Shown one piece after another: positions 41,502 through 41,509 of a stretch of DNA of 41,509 nucleotides. Position 1 is the first letter of the stretch, and each line of letters opens with the position of its first letter. The notes beneath the pieces are model-generated. The model did no database searches. It was not told the origin of the DNA and saw only the letters and a program-made list of their open reading frames with translations. The position numbers were made by a program, and so were the translations under genes. Origin of the DNA: an uncultured Prevotella sp. (GTDB lineage: Bacteria; Bacteroidota; Bacteroidia; Bacteroidales; Bacteroidaceae); NCBI GenBank assembly GCA_938028745.1, contig CALIZL010000071.1:1-41509 (forward strand), given 5' to 3'.

Positions 41502-41509
41502 TAGTGACC

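Noticed and set aside
1..41509. tRNA, rRNA, transposase or prophage genes
   Set aside because: I looked on both strands and found none. The mobile-like elements here carry no protein.

Overview
The window looks like a chromosomal segment from a Bacteroidales bacterium, most likely Prevotellaceae. The evidence is the protein families (SusC-style CarboxypepD_reg domain on the TonB receptor, DUF4831, DUF1343/NamZ pair, FucP-type permease, hpt-adk-obg order), promoters of the Bacteroidetes type (TTTG, 19-20 bp, TAnnTTTG), and the lack of Shine-Dalgarno sequences. I see no rRNA, tRNA, CRISPR array, transposase or phage gene.

Positions 403-16109 (+) form a peptidoglycan (PG) salvage island of ten genes: NamZ-type exo-N-acetylmuramidase A, a sodium:solute symporter, a large amidase with a golvesin-like insert, a tandem GT-A glycosyltransferase, an AmpG-like permease, NamZ-type enzyme B, a NagX-type membrane acetyltransferase, a BadF/BadG sugar kinase, MurQ etherase, and a serine hydrolase-SGNH fusion. 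The inferred route is: amidase and esterases trim PG, the NamZ enzymes release MurNAc or disaccharides, the transporters import them, the kinase makes MurNAc-6-P, and MurQ makes GlcNAc-6-P. A GH92 mannosidase follows (16229-18454).

The middle (18476-28223) is on the minus strand: a thioredoxin-like protein without active-site cysteines, class II aldolase, an SLC13 permease, a FucP-family permease and a membrane-anchored MutS-like ATPase. It has large gene-poor gaps and a candidate small RNA near 26072-26132. Positions 28716-33766 (minus) read hpt-adk-obg-pgeF-M23 peptidase-SUKH-like protein. PgeF and the M23 protein are also cell-wall enzymes. The right end has nnr, a DUF4831 protein and a TlpA lipoprotein on plus, then a TonB-dependent receptor on minus.

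The most unusual feature is the intergenic DNA. It is packed with short-period repeat arrays in a few fixed periods: 8 bp, 9 bp, 15 bp and 22 bp. Several arrays touch genes. One has become a C-terminal tail on NamZ A, one supplies the start codon of the AmpG-like gene, and arrays lie just before four salvage-island genes. There are also several families of dispersed, TIR-bearing or hairpin elements. All of this is read by eye. No alignment, folding or database search was run.
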